Assembly (NCBI GenBank): GCA_031256995.1
Contig: JAIRPL010000046.1
Coordinates: 1-44,687, forward strand
DNA length: 44,687 nucleotides
Source of the DNA: Puniceicoccales bacterium
GTDB lineage: Bacteria > Verrucomicrobiota > Verrucomicrobiia > Opitutales > UBA953
Direction of reading: 5' to 3'
Shown here: piece after piece, positions 30,640 to 39,145 of the stretch
Layout: every line of letters starts with the position of its first letter
Numbering within the stretch: position 1 is the stretch's first letter
Translations under genes and position numbers: made by a program
The notes under the pieces: generated by a model
Seen by the model: only the letters and a program-made list of their open reading frames with translations
The model's database searches: none
Told to the model about the DNA's origin: nothing

Positions 30640-32259
30640 TCACCGTTTCGTGGCGCGCCGCTTGGGGGAGGCCGCTTTCGTGGAGGCCCGCCTGCCCTTG
30701 GCGGATTTTCCTCCCGCCTTTTTTCCGGCGGCAGGCTTCGCGCTAACCGGGCGGGGGGAACGGGCGGCAGACGGGACGGATTTGGCGGAGGAATCAATGC
30801 GCTGCGGGGTGAAAAACTGGCGGTCAGGATCTTTGGGTTTTCCAATGAACTCGAGTTCCACCGCCGCGCCGGAGAGGTCGAATGCGGCGCGCAAACCCGC
30901 AAGCAAGTAGCGGGTGTAGGCATCCTCGACGCGCTCGCTGGAATTGCAAAAAAGGCGGATGCGGACGGGTTTCACGCCAGCCTGCACGGCATAATAACAC
31001 TTGAAACGCTTGCCGCTGACCATGCGCGGTGGCTGGCGCTCCATGAGGTCGTGGATGGTCTTGTTCAACCGGCCGGTGGAAAGTTGCGCGGTCTGCCGGG
31101 AGGCCACCTCCGACGCCGCGCCGAGCAGGGCCTCCACATTGAGTCCGGTGGTCGCGGAGACGAACAGCACCGGCGCGCCGGGAAGAAAGAAAAACTCGCG
31201 GCGCACCGACTCAAGGTAGCGCGCGCGGAAATCGCTCTCGGACTCGAACCCCTCCAGGGCGGCGTCCGCAGGATTGCCCGCCTTGAACGCGGCCTGGGCG
31301 AGATCCCATTTGTTGACGACAAGCACGATGCCCGCGCCCCCGGCGGCAACCTGTCCGGCAAGCTGCTTGTCCAGGCGCGTGACGCCGCTGCGGGCATCAA
31401 GCACGAGCAGGGCGACATCCGCGGCGGCGAGCATTTCATCCGAACGCAGCGTGGAGTAATAATCCAGCGCGTCCTGTCGCGTGGAAGCCCGGCGGCCTGC
31501 GGTGTCCACAAGCTCGAAAACACGTCCTTCGCGCGAAAAGAGCGCCCGCACGGGGTCCCGCGTCGTCCCGGCAACCTCGCTGACAATCAGGCGGGTGGCG
31601 TCAAGCAGGCGGTTTCCGATGGAGCTTTTGCCGACATTGGGCCTGCCTACGAGGCACAGCCGGATGCGCGGCGCGGGCGCAGTCCGGGTGCTTCCCGCGC
31701 CGTCCGCGGGGATTCTGCCGCCGTCCGGGGCCGCCTCCGCTGCCGGGCCAAGGGCGGCTTTGATTTTTTCGACGAGGAAGGGAATCCCCGTCCCGTGCTC
31801 GGCGGAAATGAGCACGGGGGCGCCCAACCCAAGCGGAAAAAAATCCGCCTGGTTGGCGGCACGGGCCTCATTGTCGGCCTTGTTGGCGACGAGGATGACG
31901 CGCTTGCCAAAACGGCGCAAGCGGGCGGCGATTTCGAGATCAAGCGGCGCGCATCCCTCGTTCACATCCACCACAAACAGCACCACGCCCGCCGCATTCA
32001 CGGCAAAACCGACCTGCTCCTCCACCGCGTCGGCAATGACCTTGGGCGTGAGCTTTGTGAAAAGCCCGATGCCCCCCGTGTCCATGAGCAGATAATTTCC
32101 GTCGCGGACTTCCTCCGTGATAAGGTCGCGGGTGACCCCCGGCATGTCGTGTACAATCGAGACACGCCGCCCGACGAGACGATTAAAGAGGCGGCTTTTG
32201 CCCACATTTGGGCGCCCGACGATGGCGACGCTGCGCGGTATCTCCGTATTTTCCTGCAT
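30640..32259 (-). CDS. der: GTPase Der (EngA)
   Basis: A double-GTPase needed for 50S assembly. The first G domain starts VGRPNVGKSRLFNRL (Arg after GKS, where Thr or Ala is common), with DTGGIG and NKADN. The second starts VGRPNVGKSSIGNRLL, with DTAGRR and NKWDLA. The KH-like domain follows (PPRMVSGKRFKCYYAVQAGVKP). The 539-residue length exceeds the usual 440-490 because of an Ala/Pro linker between the G domains (about residues 180-195) and a basic Lys/Ala/Ser tail of about 60 residues. It converges with dxs, with 21 bp between stops. Confidence 0.96.
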   Translation of the reverse strand: MQENTEIPRSVAIVGRPNVGKSRLFNRLVGRRVSIVHDMPGVTRDLITEEVRDGNYLLMDTGGIGLFTKLTPKVIADAVEEQVGFAVNAAGVVLFVVDVNEGCAPLDLEIAARLRRFGKRVILVANKADNEARAANQADFFPLGLGAPVLISAEHGTGIPFLVEKIKAALGPAAEAAPDGGRIPADGAGSTRTAPAPRIRLCLVGRPNVGKSSIGNRLLDATRLIVSEVAGTTRDPVRALFSREGRVFELVDTAGRRASTRQDALDYYSTLRSDEMLAAADVALLVLDARSGVTRLDKQLAGQVAAGGAGIVLVVNKWDLAQAAFKAGNPADAALEGFESESDFRARYLESVRREFFFLPGAPVLFVSATTGLNVEALLGAASEVASRQTAQLSTGRLNKTIHDLMERQPPRMVSGKRFKCYYAVQAGVKPVRIRLFCNSSERVEDAYTRYLLAGLRAAFDLSGAAVELEFIGKPKDPDRQFFTPQRIDSSAKSVPSAARSPRPVSAKPAAGKKAGGKSAKGRRASTKAASPKRRATKR

Positions 32260-32513
32260 GTGCGCAACGATTCTTTACTCCCCCCTCTCCTGTCCATTGC
32301 AAAACCATGGCGGCTGGCCCCGGGGTGGAGGATGGGAACTTGCGGGCGCGGCGGATGTCGCATGCCGGGCGCCGGGGATGGCTGATGCGGAAAATGTCCA
32401 AAACGAAGCCCGCCGTCGGCGCGCCACCGGGGGGGCGTCCCGTTCGCCTCCCCTCCCTGAAAGTCGTCCGCTGAAGGGCGGCACCCTCTTTTTGATCCAA
32501 CCCGAGCATCCAA

Positions 32514-33341
32514 ATGAAGCATTCCATGAAATTTCTCGTAATCGCGCTCCTGGGCGCCCTCGCGTCGGCGGCAGGCGGCGGGCCAGTCGTGGCCGCAGGG
32601 CAGGCCGGCGCCGTGGACAAGGCGGGGGAATGGACCGAGCTTTTCAATGGAAAGGATTTGGAGGGATGGGTCTCGCGCGGGCTTCCGGGCGTGTTCAAGG
32701 TCGAGAAAGGCGAGCATGGCAATGAGATCGTCGGCACCACGTTGACGGGGCGCGAAAACACCTTCCTCTGCACGACACGCGATTACGGGGATTTCGTCCT
32801 CGAGCTTGAGTATAAGTGCCCGGAGATCATGAATTCCGGCGTGCAGATTCGAAGCGCTTTCAACCCCGAGATGAGACGCGTCGAGCTGAAGGGCGTTCCG
32901 CCCCTCCCCGGGAAGCCCCCCGGAAAGGTTTTTGCCAGCCCCAATCACGTTTATGGCTATCAGGTCGAGATTGAGTTTCCAAGGGGCCGCAACGCCGGGA
33001 TTTACGACGAGGCGCGCCGCAACGGATGGGTTTTCCCACAGCAAAACACCCAGCAGGACCGCGACTTTGTCAAGCAGGGCCTTGACAGGACGCTTTTCAA
33101 GCCCGGCCAATGGCAAAAGTTGCGCATCGAGGCCCAGGGCGACCGCATCATCACCTACCTTGACGGCGTGAAGCGCGCCGACGTGCGCGACACGGCCTCG
33201 GCCACCGGCTTCATCGCCCTGCAAGTGCACTCCTCGCAATCCAAGCGCGACATTGGGCTGCAGGTTCATTTCCGCAACATTCGGATCCAGGAAGGCCTGC
33301 GCCCGGCCGTCGCACTCCCCGCCCCCGCCGTCCGCGATTAG
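32514..33341 (+). CDS. Secreted DUF1080 protein (3-keto-disaccharide hydrolase-like)
   Basis: A 275-residue protein with a signal peptide (FLVIALLGALASAAGG). The mature concanavalin-like domain carries the family marks: WTELFNGKDLEGWVSRG, GDFVLELEYKCPEIMNSGVQIRS, YGYQVEIEF, AGIYDE and GFIALQVHSS. DUF1080 proteins are abundant in Planctomycetes and Verrucomicrobia, and some hydrolyse 3-keto-glucosides. The 50-bp gap to the next gene and same orientation suggest a transcript with the HEAT-repeat and radC genes. Substrate is not known. Confidence 0.9.
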   Translation: MKHSMKFLVIALLGALASAAGGGPVVAAGQAGAVDKAGEWTELFNGKDLEGWVSRGLPGVFKVEKGEHGNEIVGTTLTGRENTFLCTTRDYGDFVLELEYKCPEIMNSGVQIRSAFNPEMRRVELKGVPPLPGKPPGKVFASPNHVYGYQVEIEFPRGRNAGIYDEARRNGWVFPQQNTQQDRDFVKQGLDRTLFKPGQWQKLRIEAQGDRIITYLDGVKRADVRDTASATGFIALQVHSSQSKRDIGLQVHFRNIRIQEGLRPAVALPAPAVRD

Positions 33342-33390
33342 CACGGGCCGGCTGATCAACCCTCACGTCCGCCCAGTCGCGCCACCCAAG

Positions 33391-33810
33391 ATGCCAGCCT
33401 CGAGCGCCATTTCCCGTCCCCTCTCCCGTGACCAGGCCTTTGGCACCAGCCCCGCCCCGTGGGAGGCCGCCGCGCTGCTCCAATACGGTGGTGACCGCAC
33501 CCTCGCCCACGTCATTGAGAACGAGGTGCTCACCGCCACCCCCGGCCGCGCCCCCGCCCTCGAAAGGCGCCTGCTTGACCTGCTCACGCACCCGGCCACC
33601 ACCCTTGCCGGAAAGGATTTTGCCTGCCGAATGCTCGCCATTGTCGGGAGCGAGGCCGCCATCCCGGTGCTCACCCTGTTTCTGAAAGATCCCGCCACCG
33701 CGCACCCCGCCCGCATGGCGCTTGAGGGCATCGGCGTCGCGAAGACGCCGGAAAAGCCTCCCCAGACCTTGGAAGGCGCCCCCGCCGCCCCGGCCCGCGC
33801 GCCTTCCTGA
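33391..33810 (+). CDS. Short HEAT-repeat protein
   Basis: A 139-residue protein from the ATG at 33391. Helical segments WEAAALLQYGGDRTLAHVIENEV, LERRLLDLLTHPATTLAGKDFACRML and IPVLTLFLKDPATAHPARMALEGI resemble two or three HEAT repeats as found in larger Verrucomicrobial proteins. The Pro/Ala tail looks disordered. It lies between the DUF1080 gene and radC (25 bp). It may be a truncated relative of longer HEAT proteins. Function unknown. Confidence 0.6.
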   Translation: MPASSAISRPLSRDQAFGTSPAPWEAAALLQYGGDRTLAHVIENEVLTATPGRAPALERRLLDLLTHPATTLAGKDFACRMLAIVGSEAAIPVLTLFLKDPATAHPARMALEGIGVAKTPEKPPQTLEGAPAAPARAPS

Positions 33811-33835
33811 GGATCCCCCTGGTTGCCCCCCCTCT

Positions 33836-34588
33836 ATGGAGCGCACCCCGCAGCCGGGCGAATACCGTGAAGAGGCCGCCCTCCCGCCCACGCCCCCGCT
33901 CCGGCGCACCCCGCAGCGGGAGCGCCCCCAGGAGCGCCTTGAGCGCCTCGGCCCGCGCGCCCTGCAGGACGCCGAGCTTCTTGCCATGGTGCTGCGCAGC
34001 GGCACCCCCGGCGCCAATGTCCTCGCCATCGCCAGCCACCTTATCCACGAAGCCGGCTCCCTGCGCGCCCTCGTGGACTGGGATGCCGAGGACTACCGCG
34101 CCCGCAAAGGCATCGGAAAAGTCAAGGCCCTCCAGCTTCTCGCCATCATGGAGATCGCCCGCCGCATCCGCGAGCAGGGCAAGGCCCCGGCCCCCGTCCT
34201 TGCCCAGCCCGGGCAGGTCTACGAATTTTTTCAGGACATCATCGCCGGACTCTCCATTGAAAAAAGCTGGCTCCTGTGCCTCAACACCCGCAACGCCCTC
34301 AACCGCTGCCTTGAGCTTACCAGCGGCACCGCGCGCAGCACGCTCATGGATCCCGCCGAGACGCTTCGTCACGCCTTGCGGCACGGCGCCGCCGCCATGA
34401 TCCTCGTCCACAACCACCCCGGTGGCGACCCCGAGCCAAGCAAGGCCGACCTTTCCACCACCCGCCGTCTGGCTGACGCGTGCAAGACCGTGGGCATCCC
34501 CCTCCTCGACCACGTCATCCTCGGCCATCCCGGCGCCGACCGCCTTGGCCAAGGTTGGTTCAGCTTCAAGGCCGCCGGCCTCCTGTGA
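33836..34588 (+). CDS. radC: RadC-family JAB/MPN domain protein
   Basis: A 250-residue protein. The N-terminal helix-hairpin-helix part (QERLERLGPRALQDAELLAM, RKGIGKVKALQLLA) is followed by the JAMM metal-binding motif LVHNHPGGDPEPSKAD and HVILGHPG. This is the full RadC domain order. The cellular role of RadC is unsettled; it is often linked with DNA repair and mobile elements. Start at the ATG at 33836; Pro-rich first 25 residues. It is the last gene of a plus-strand run and converges with the phosphoesterase gene. Confidence 0.93.
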   Translation: MERTPQPGEYREEAALPPTPPLRRTPQRERPQERLERLGPRALQDAELLAMVLRSGTPGANVLAIASHLIHEAGSLRALVDWDAEDYRARKGIGKVKALQLLAIMEIARRIREQGKAPAPVLAQPGQVYEFFQDIIAGLSIEKSWLLCLNTRNALNRCLELTSGTARSTLMDPAETLRHALRHGAAAMILVHNHPGGDPEPSKADLSTTRRLADACKTVGIPLLDHVILGHPGADRLGQGWFSFKAAGLL

Positions 34589-34897
34589 GGTCCCGCGCAC
34601 GGCATCGAGCGAAAAAAGGGGTGAGGGGGATTCGTGCCGTCTGCCCTGACGTTTTTTTGGCGCGAAAGCCGTGCTTCACGGGCATCCGCTCTGCCTGGCA
34701 TCCCGCCATGTTGCCGCAGCGGATGAAAAATCCTTGGAGGAAGGATGGGCGCCACAAAGATTTTCCAGACTTGGCCCCCACCCCCGGGGATCTCGCTCCG
34801 CAAGCCTTCCAAAGGTGCCGGCAGGGCAGGGTGGCGTTGCGCGGGAAGCGGCGTCAAGGAGCCTTGTGCCGGCAGGGAGGCCCATCGCCGGCGTGGA
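34589..34897. other. 309-bp convergent gap, nothing recognised
   Basis: Lies between the ends of radC and the phosphoesterase gene. The frames here give no family resemblance, and I see no clear terminator hairpin or repeat. Confidence 0.4.
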
Positions 34898-36250
34898 TCA
34901 CAATGCGAAAAAACTCCCCCACGCGCGCGCCGCGAACTCGCTGTGGAAGAGTGGATTATCGCCCGTGCCGCCCTCGGCCAAGGCCGCGATTTCCAGCCGG
35001 AGGCAACGTGCGTCCGCGTACCCGCGAAGAAGGGTGGCGCCCTTGGGATTGCCGGTGAGGGCCGGGCCGCCGCCGACAATTTGCTCAAAAGGCCACTCGT
35101 TGTTCGCCGGGATTTTTGCCGCATGGTGCATGTGGCCGGAGATGACGACCTGCGCCCCCCATCGCCTCAGCGCCCCGGCCCATGCCTCGCGACCACGCCG
35201 GCTGAAATCATCGTAACCGTGCCTTGAGTAATCCGGTTTTCGCTCCTTGAGCCAGCGCAGCGGGATGTGGCAGAAAACAACCCGGTGGGGCGCGTCGCGG
35301 AATTCCGGGCGGAGGACCACCTCGTCAAGCCATGCCGCCTGTTCGCGAATAAGCGGCTCGAAGGCGGCGACTCCGCCAAAGGACGGGTGGTTGTCCGGCT
35401 TGTCCTCGCCTGTGTCGAGCACGATGGCGGCCACCGGCCCGGAGCGAAAAGCGTAATACGGGCGGTTGCCGGGGAATGCCACGTAGTCGGGAACCTTGTT
35501 CGACCAGATGCCGCGAACGTCGTGGTTGCCCCTTGCGACAAAGACGGGTGGCAGCCCGGCAAGGTCGGCGTCCTTGGGCGAGACAAAGAGGTGGGGAAGC
35601 TGCGCGCGATGGTTGACGTTGTTGCACAGGTCGCCGTTCCACAGGAGAAAATCCGGCGTTTCGCCTGGCGCGAATGCGGAAAGGCGGCTGCGGTTGTGGA
35701 GTCCGCAAATCGTCGGCGCGCGGTCGTGCGTGTCGTTCCAGACAAGGAAACGCGTTGACGCGGCGGCGGGGTCAAGCGTCCGGGTGGAGTACACCTTCGA
35801 ATACCGGGGCGCCTTGTCCGCGGAGCCAAGCGGTGTGGCCACAAGACGCCAGAGATGGCGCGTGCCTGCGCGCAGGCCGTGCACGCGGATTTGCACCACG
35901 CGGTCGTCATGCGGCACAAACCCGTACCCGTCGCTTGCCGCGGTTTGGTTGAGGAGTTTCGCGCAATCATCCGCTTCCGGGGGGATTTGCCCATCGGCGG
36001 GCGCCTCGCCGTATTGCACGCGGACAAGGGCGGGCGCGTCGAGCGTGGTGACAACCGTGAAGCCGTCCGCCGCCGGCGCGAAAACCGCCGGTGTCCCGGC
36101 GAGGGGCGACTGGCTGCCGGCGGGCGCCTTGGGCGCGCCGCCGCCTTGCCTCGCCGGCGCACCGGGGGCGGCTCCCAGGCTTTGCGCACTTCCAAGGGGG
36201 GTGAGGACGCCGAGCGTCGCGGTCGTCGCAAGGAAATTTCTACGGTTCAC
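34898..36250 (-). CDS. Exported metallophosphoesterase (calcineurin-like)
   Basis: A 450-residue protein if begun at the GTG at 36248-36250, which gives VNRRNFLATTATLGVLTP, a twin-arginine-like export signal. A fibronectin-like domain (residues about 60-160: PALVRVQYGEAP, GLRAGTRHLWRLV) precedes the phosphoesterase domain, as in purple acid phosphatases. The metal-binding marks are LVWNDTHD, LWNGDLCNN, VARGNHDVRG, FCHIPL and ISGHMHHA. It should hydrolyse phosphate esters in the periplasm. No ATG is available near the signal peptide, and codons upstream overlap the rplT terminator. Confidence 0.88.
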   Translation of the reverse strand: MNRRNFLATTATLGVLTPLGSAQSLGAAPGAPARQGGGAPKAPAGSQSPLAGTPAVFAPAADGFTVVTTLDAPALVRVQYGEAPADGQIPPEADDCAKLLNQTAASDGYGFVPHDDRVVQIRVHGLRAGTRHLWRLVATPLGSADKAPRYSKVYSTRTLDPAAASTRFLVWNDTHDRAPTICGLHNRSRLSAFAPGETPDFLLWNGDLCNNVNHRAQLPHLFVSPKDADLAGLPPVFVARGNHDVRGIWSNKVPDYVAFPGNRPYYAFRSGPVAAIVLDTGEDKPDNHPSFGGVAAFEPLIREQAAWLDEVVLRPEFRDAPHRVVFCHIPLRWLKERKPDYSRHGYDDFSRRGREAWAGALRRWGAQVVISGHMHHAAKIPANNEWPFEQIVGGGPALTGNPKGATLLRGYADARCLRLEIAALAEGGTGDNPLFHSEFAARAWGSFFAL

Positions 36251-36376
36251 GAGGCGAGGGAATCTTTTCTGGTGGTTTCGGGCAAGCCAAGTGTCACCGT
36301 CCTCATTGTGCAGCCCGGCCGGGGTGTGGCGCGGAAAAGACGCATCCACTTTTGGTTGGCGGCACGGAATGGTGAC

Positions 36377-36414
36377 AAAAAACCGCGCCAAGTCCCGGAA
36401 TGGACTTGGCGCGG
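36377..36414 (-). terminator. Rho-independent terminator of rpmI-rplT
   Basis: On the minus strand a perfect 13-bp stem CCGCGCCAAGTCC/GGACTTGGCGCGG (36383-36395 with 36402-36414) with a 6-base loop is followed at once by six T. It lies 31 bp after the rplT stop. Confidence 0.9.
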
Positions 36415-36445
36415 CCGCGAAAACAGAGGGGATGGCGGTGGCCGT

Positions 36446-36811
36446 TTACGCCTTTGCGTTCAGCGCCTCTTTTGCCTTGGCGACGATGGCCTCAAAGGCG
36501 GGGACATCGTGGATCGCAAGCTCGCTGAGGTTTTTGCGGTCAACCACGACGCCGGCTTTGTTGAGGCCGTCAATAAGGCGGCTGTAGGTGATCTCCAGCG
36601 GGCGGCAGGCGGCATTGAGGCGCACAATCCACAGGGAGCGGAAATTGCGCTTGTTGGCGCGGCGGTCGCGATAGGCGAATTTCTGCGCGCGTTCGACCGC
36701 CTCGCGGGCGGCGGTGTAGAGGCGCGATTTGTTTCCAAAGAAGCCCTTGGCTTTTTGGAAGGTTCTGTTGCGGCGGGCGCGGGTGGCCGGGCCGTTGGTT
36801 ACACGAGGCAT
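36446..36811 (-). CDS. rplT: Large ribosomal subunit protein bL20
   Basis: A 121-residue 50S assembly protein. MPRVTNGPATRARRN, AKGFFGNKSRLY, AYRDRRANKRNFRSLW and YSRLIDGLNKAGV are diagnostic. It has one of the few clear ribosome-binding sites of the window (AGGAGA, 36820-36825 on the minus strand). It follows rpmI by 101 bp; infC, which usually heads this operon, is not upstream. Confidence 0.96.
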   Translation of the reverse strand: MPRVTNGPATRARRNRTFQKAKGFFGNKSRLYTAAREAVERAQKFAYRDRRANKRNFRSLWIVRLNAACRPLEITYSRLIDGLNKAGVVVDRKNLSELAIHDVPAFEAIVAKAKEALNAKA

Positions 36812-36819
36812 GTTATGGT

Positions 36820-36825
36820 TCTCCT
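36820..36825 (-). promoter_or_regulatory. Ribosome-binding site of rplT
   Basis: AGGAGA eight bases before the rplT ATG. It is notable because most other ribosomal genes in this window have none. Confidence 0.7.
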
Positions 36826-36912
36826 GATTTTGTTGGTTTTTTGGCTTCGGCGGGTCGCCTGAGGGAGTTCACCCGCCTGAATCCTGTTATTACGGCTGTC
36901 TGCGCCCAAGCG

Positions 36913-37107
36913 TTAGTGGCTGAACGGCATTGCCTCGCGGATGGTGTTGACGAAGCCGGAGTCAACCGGCTTGTCAGCGCCCGCGCGGCGCCGTGACTTG
37001 GCGGATTTGTAGCGGAGCAGGTGGCGGGTGCTGGGGCTGCGGCGCATGATCTTGCCAGTGCCGGTCACCTTGTACCGCTTCGCGATGGATTTCTTGGTTT
37101 TTTGCAT
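36913..37107 (-). CDS. rpmI: Large ribosomal subunit protein bL35
   Basis: A 64-residue basic protein: MQKTKKSIAKRYKVTGTGK, MRRSPSTRHLLRYKSAKSRR and a C-terminal IREAMPFSH. It forms a two-gene unit with rplT. A TACAAT box lies on the minus strand near 37145-37150 and could be the -10 element, but no good -35 precedes it. The leader has no Shine-Dalgarno. Confidence 0.94.
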   Translation of the reverse strand: MQKTKKSIAKRYKVTGTGKIMRRSPSTRHLLRYKSAKSRRRAGADKPVDSGFVNTIREAMPFSH

Positions 37108-37262
37108 GGTGCGAAAGGCGCGCCAAGAAACGGGCGGATGAAAAATTGTAAAGCGGTTTTTGTGCGGGATTGGGGAGGGGCGGCCAGCGTTTGTCCCAAG
37201 GGGGCGGGGCGAAGGGGGGGCGGCATGCCGATGGGGCTTTTCATTTTGCGTAAAATCACGGA

Positions 37263-37291
37263 TTGACAACACCCCTCAAAAATCGAGAGCA
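37263..37291 (+). promoter_or_regulatory. Possible sigma70-type promoter of tRNA-Arg
   Basis: A perfect TTGACA (37263-37268) is followed after about 17-18 bases by a poor -10 match (GAGCAT). Its position just ahead of the tRNA gene supports it; the -10 box does not. Confidence 0.35.
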
Positions 37292-37306
37292 TGGCCGTCC
37301 CTGTTG

Positions 37307-37381
37307 GCTCCCGTATTTCAATGGATAGAATTCTGGCCTCCGAAGCCGGCGATCTGGGTTCGACTCCCGGCGGGAGCGCCA
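37307..37381 (+). tRNA. tRNA-Arg (anticodon CCG)
   Basis: The cloverleaf folds by eye. The acceptor stem GCTCCCG/CGGGAGC has seven pairs. The anticodon arm CTGGC-CTCCGAA-GCCGG contains anticodon CCG, reading CGG. The T arm is CTGGG-TTCGACT-CCCGG. The discriminator G is followed by an encoded CCA. Confidence 0.92.
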
Positions 37382-37457
37382 AAGGGGTGGGCGTGCGTGG
37401 TTCCCTGACTTTTTCAATTCGCGGCAGCGTGGTGTTTGGATAGAACGTGCGTCCATC

Positions 37458-38903
37458 ATGCCGTCACTGGAATCGCTTCGCGACGCCTCGTATTCGCAGT
37501 CATTGTTTGAGGACAAAACTTGGAGACACTCCCCGGTCCCCCTGCCTCTTTCCTCCGCCCAAATCGAGGAAATTCATCGTATCGGCGCGGCCTGCCTTGC
37601 CTTCTACCACGCGCAGGAACTCCTTTATCAACGCTCGGCGCAGCGAAAGCGGCTCCTGCGCAACGGTGGCGACGAGGCTCCCTGGGTCGCCGAATATCTG
37701 GACAGGGGCAAGCCCGAGGGCCTTGTTGCCCATGGGCGAAGTCGCGCTGCAAAAGGGCAGGTCCCGCTTGTGTTGCGCCCGGATCTCCTGCTCACCGATG
37801 ACGGTTTCACGATGACGGAGATGGACAGCGTCCCCGGAGGCGTCGGGCTGGCCGCCTTCCTCAACCGTCTCTACGCCCCCGAATTCCCCGGTGTCGTCGG
37901 CGGGGACGGGCGGCAGATTCATCTCTTCCATCAAGCATTGCGTTCGCTTGCCCCTCCCGCGTCCAAGACGGCGGCGCGCGATGACGAGGCAGGCGCCGGG
38001 GAGGCCCGCGCGCAGGAGCCGCGCATCGCGATTGTCGTAAGCGCCGAGGCCTCCACCTACCGTCCGGAATTTGAATGGCTTGCCTCCGAGTTGCGCGCCC
38101 AGGGGCACCCCGTGTTTTGCGTCGCCCCGGAGGACATCCTCGCCTCCGGGAACGGCATTTACATCCCCGTCAATGGCGCCCCGGAGCGCATCGACGTCCT
38201 CTACCGGTTTTTCGAGCTTTTCGATCTTGGCAACGTGCGCGGAGCCGACGCCATTTTTGACGCCGTCGAGGCCGGCCACGTCGCCATCACCCCCCCCATG
38301 AAAGCTTTTCAGGAGGAGAAGCTGAACCTCGCCCTGGTCCACCACCCCGCGCTGGCCGATTTCTGGCGTGAGAATCTTCCGGCGTGCCACCTGGAAACCA
38401 TCCGGCGCACCGTGCCGCGCACCTGGATAATGGAGGACGTGGCGCTCCCGCCTGTTGCCGTGCTTCACGCCCCGTTTGTGAACAACCGCCCCATTCGCGC
38501 CTGGGGCGAACTGGCGAACGCCGCCCAGAAAGAGCGCAATCTCATCATCAAGGCCAGCGGCTTCCATGAAACCGCCTGGGGCGCGCGCAGCGTCGTGCTC
38601 GGCAGCGATGTCTCCCGCGAGGAATGGCTCGCCGCCATTGAGGACGCCATTGACGGCGACAACGAGACGCTCCACGTCCTGCAGGATTACCACAAGCCCA
38701 GGCGCATCACCCACCCCGTCTTTCGCGCTGACGGCACCCTGGAAAACATGGAAGGCCGCGTGCGGCTCTGCCCCTACTACTTCGCCCAACGCGGTTCCTC
38801 CTCCGCCGAGCTTGGCGCCATCCTCGCCACCATCTGCCCGGCGGACAAAAAAATCATCCATGGCATGAAGGACGCCGCCATGCTCCCCTGCATGGAAGTC
38901 TGA
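37458..38903 (+). CDS. Conserved protein of unknown function, ATP-grasp-like features
   Basis: A 481-residue soluble protein, start MPSLESLRDASYSQS. The central RPDLLLTDDGFTMTEMDSVPGGVGLAAF resembles the pre-ATP-grasp region of proteins related to glutathionylspermidine synthase and circularly permuted ATP-grasp enzymes. Later segments (RIAIVVSAEASTYRPEFEWLA, LYRFFELFDL, NLIIKASGFHE, GRVRLCPYYF) would supply nucleotide and metal contacts. It could ligate a carboxylate to an amine, but no substrate can be named. It has no signal peptide. It stands between tRNA-Arg and rpsB, in the same direction, with 242 bp to rpsB. Confidence 0.65.
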   Translation: MPSLESLRDASYSQSLFEDKTWRHSPVPLPLSSAQIEEIHRIGAACLAFYHAQELLYQRSAQRKRLLRNGGDEAPWVAEYLDRGKPEGLVAHGRSRAAKGQVPLVLRPDLLLTDDGFTMTEMDSVPGGVGLAAFLNRLYAPEFPGVVGGDGRQIHLFHQALRSLAPPASKTAARDDEAGAGEARAQEPRIAIVVSAEASTYRPEFEWLASELRAQGHPVFCVAPEDILASGNGIYIPVNGAPERIDVLYRFFELFDLGNVRGADAIFDAVEAGHVAITPPMKAFQEEKLNLALVHHPALADFWRENLPACHLETIRRTVPRTWIMEDVALPPVAVLHAPFVNNRPIRAWGELANAAQKERNLIIKASGFHETAWGARSVVLGSDVSREEWLAAIEDAIDGDNETLHVLQDYHKPRRITHPVFRADGTLENMEGRVRLCPYYFAQRGSSSAELGAILATICPADKKIIHGMKDAAMLPCMEV

Positions 38904-39145
38904 GGCCGCGGGCGCGCGCCGCCAAAGCCGGACCCTCTCCCACTCGCGGCAATCCGGAAAAAAACTTGCGCCCCGCGCGCCAAGTCATTCCCTGCCGCGC
39001 TTTCCCGCAGGTTGACGCCGGAGCGCCAGCGGGCGTTTTGCCGCAAGGCGAAACCGATAACAACCCTAACACCACACCGCGCCATGCGCGCGCATCCAAG
39101 GTTTTCCACCATCCGGCGTGGAGAATACGGAGCCAAGTCAGACAA

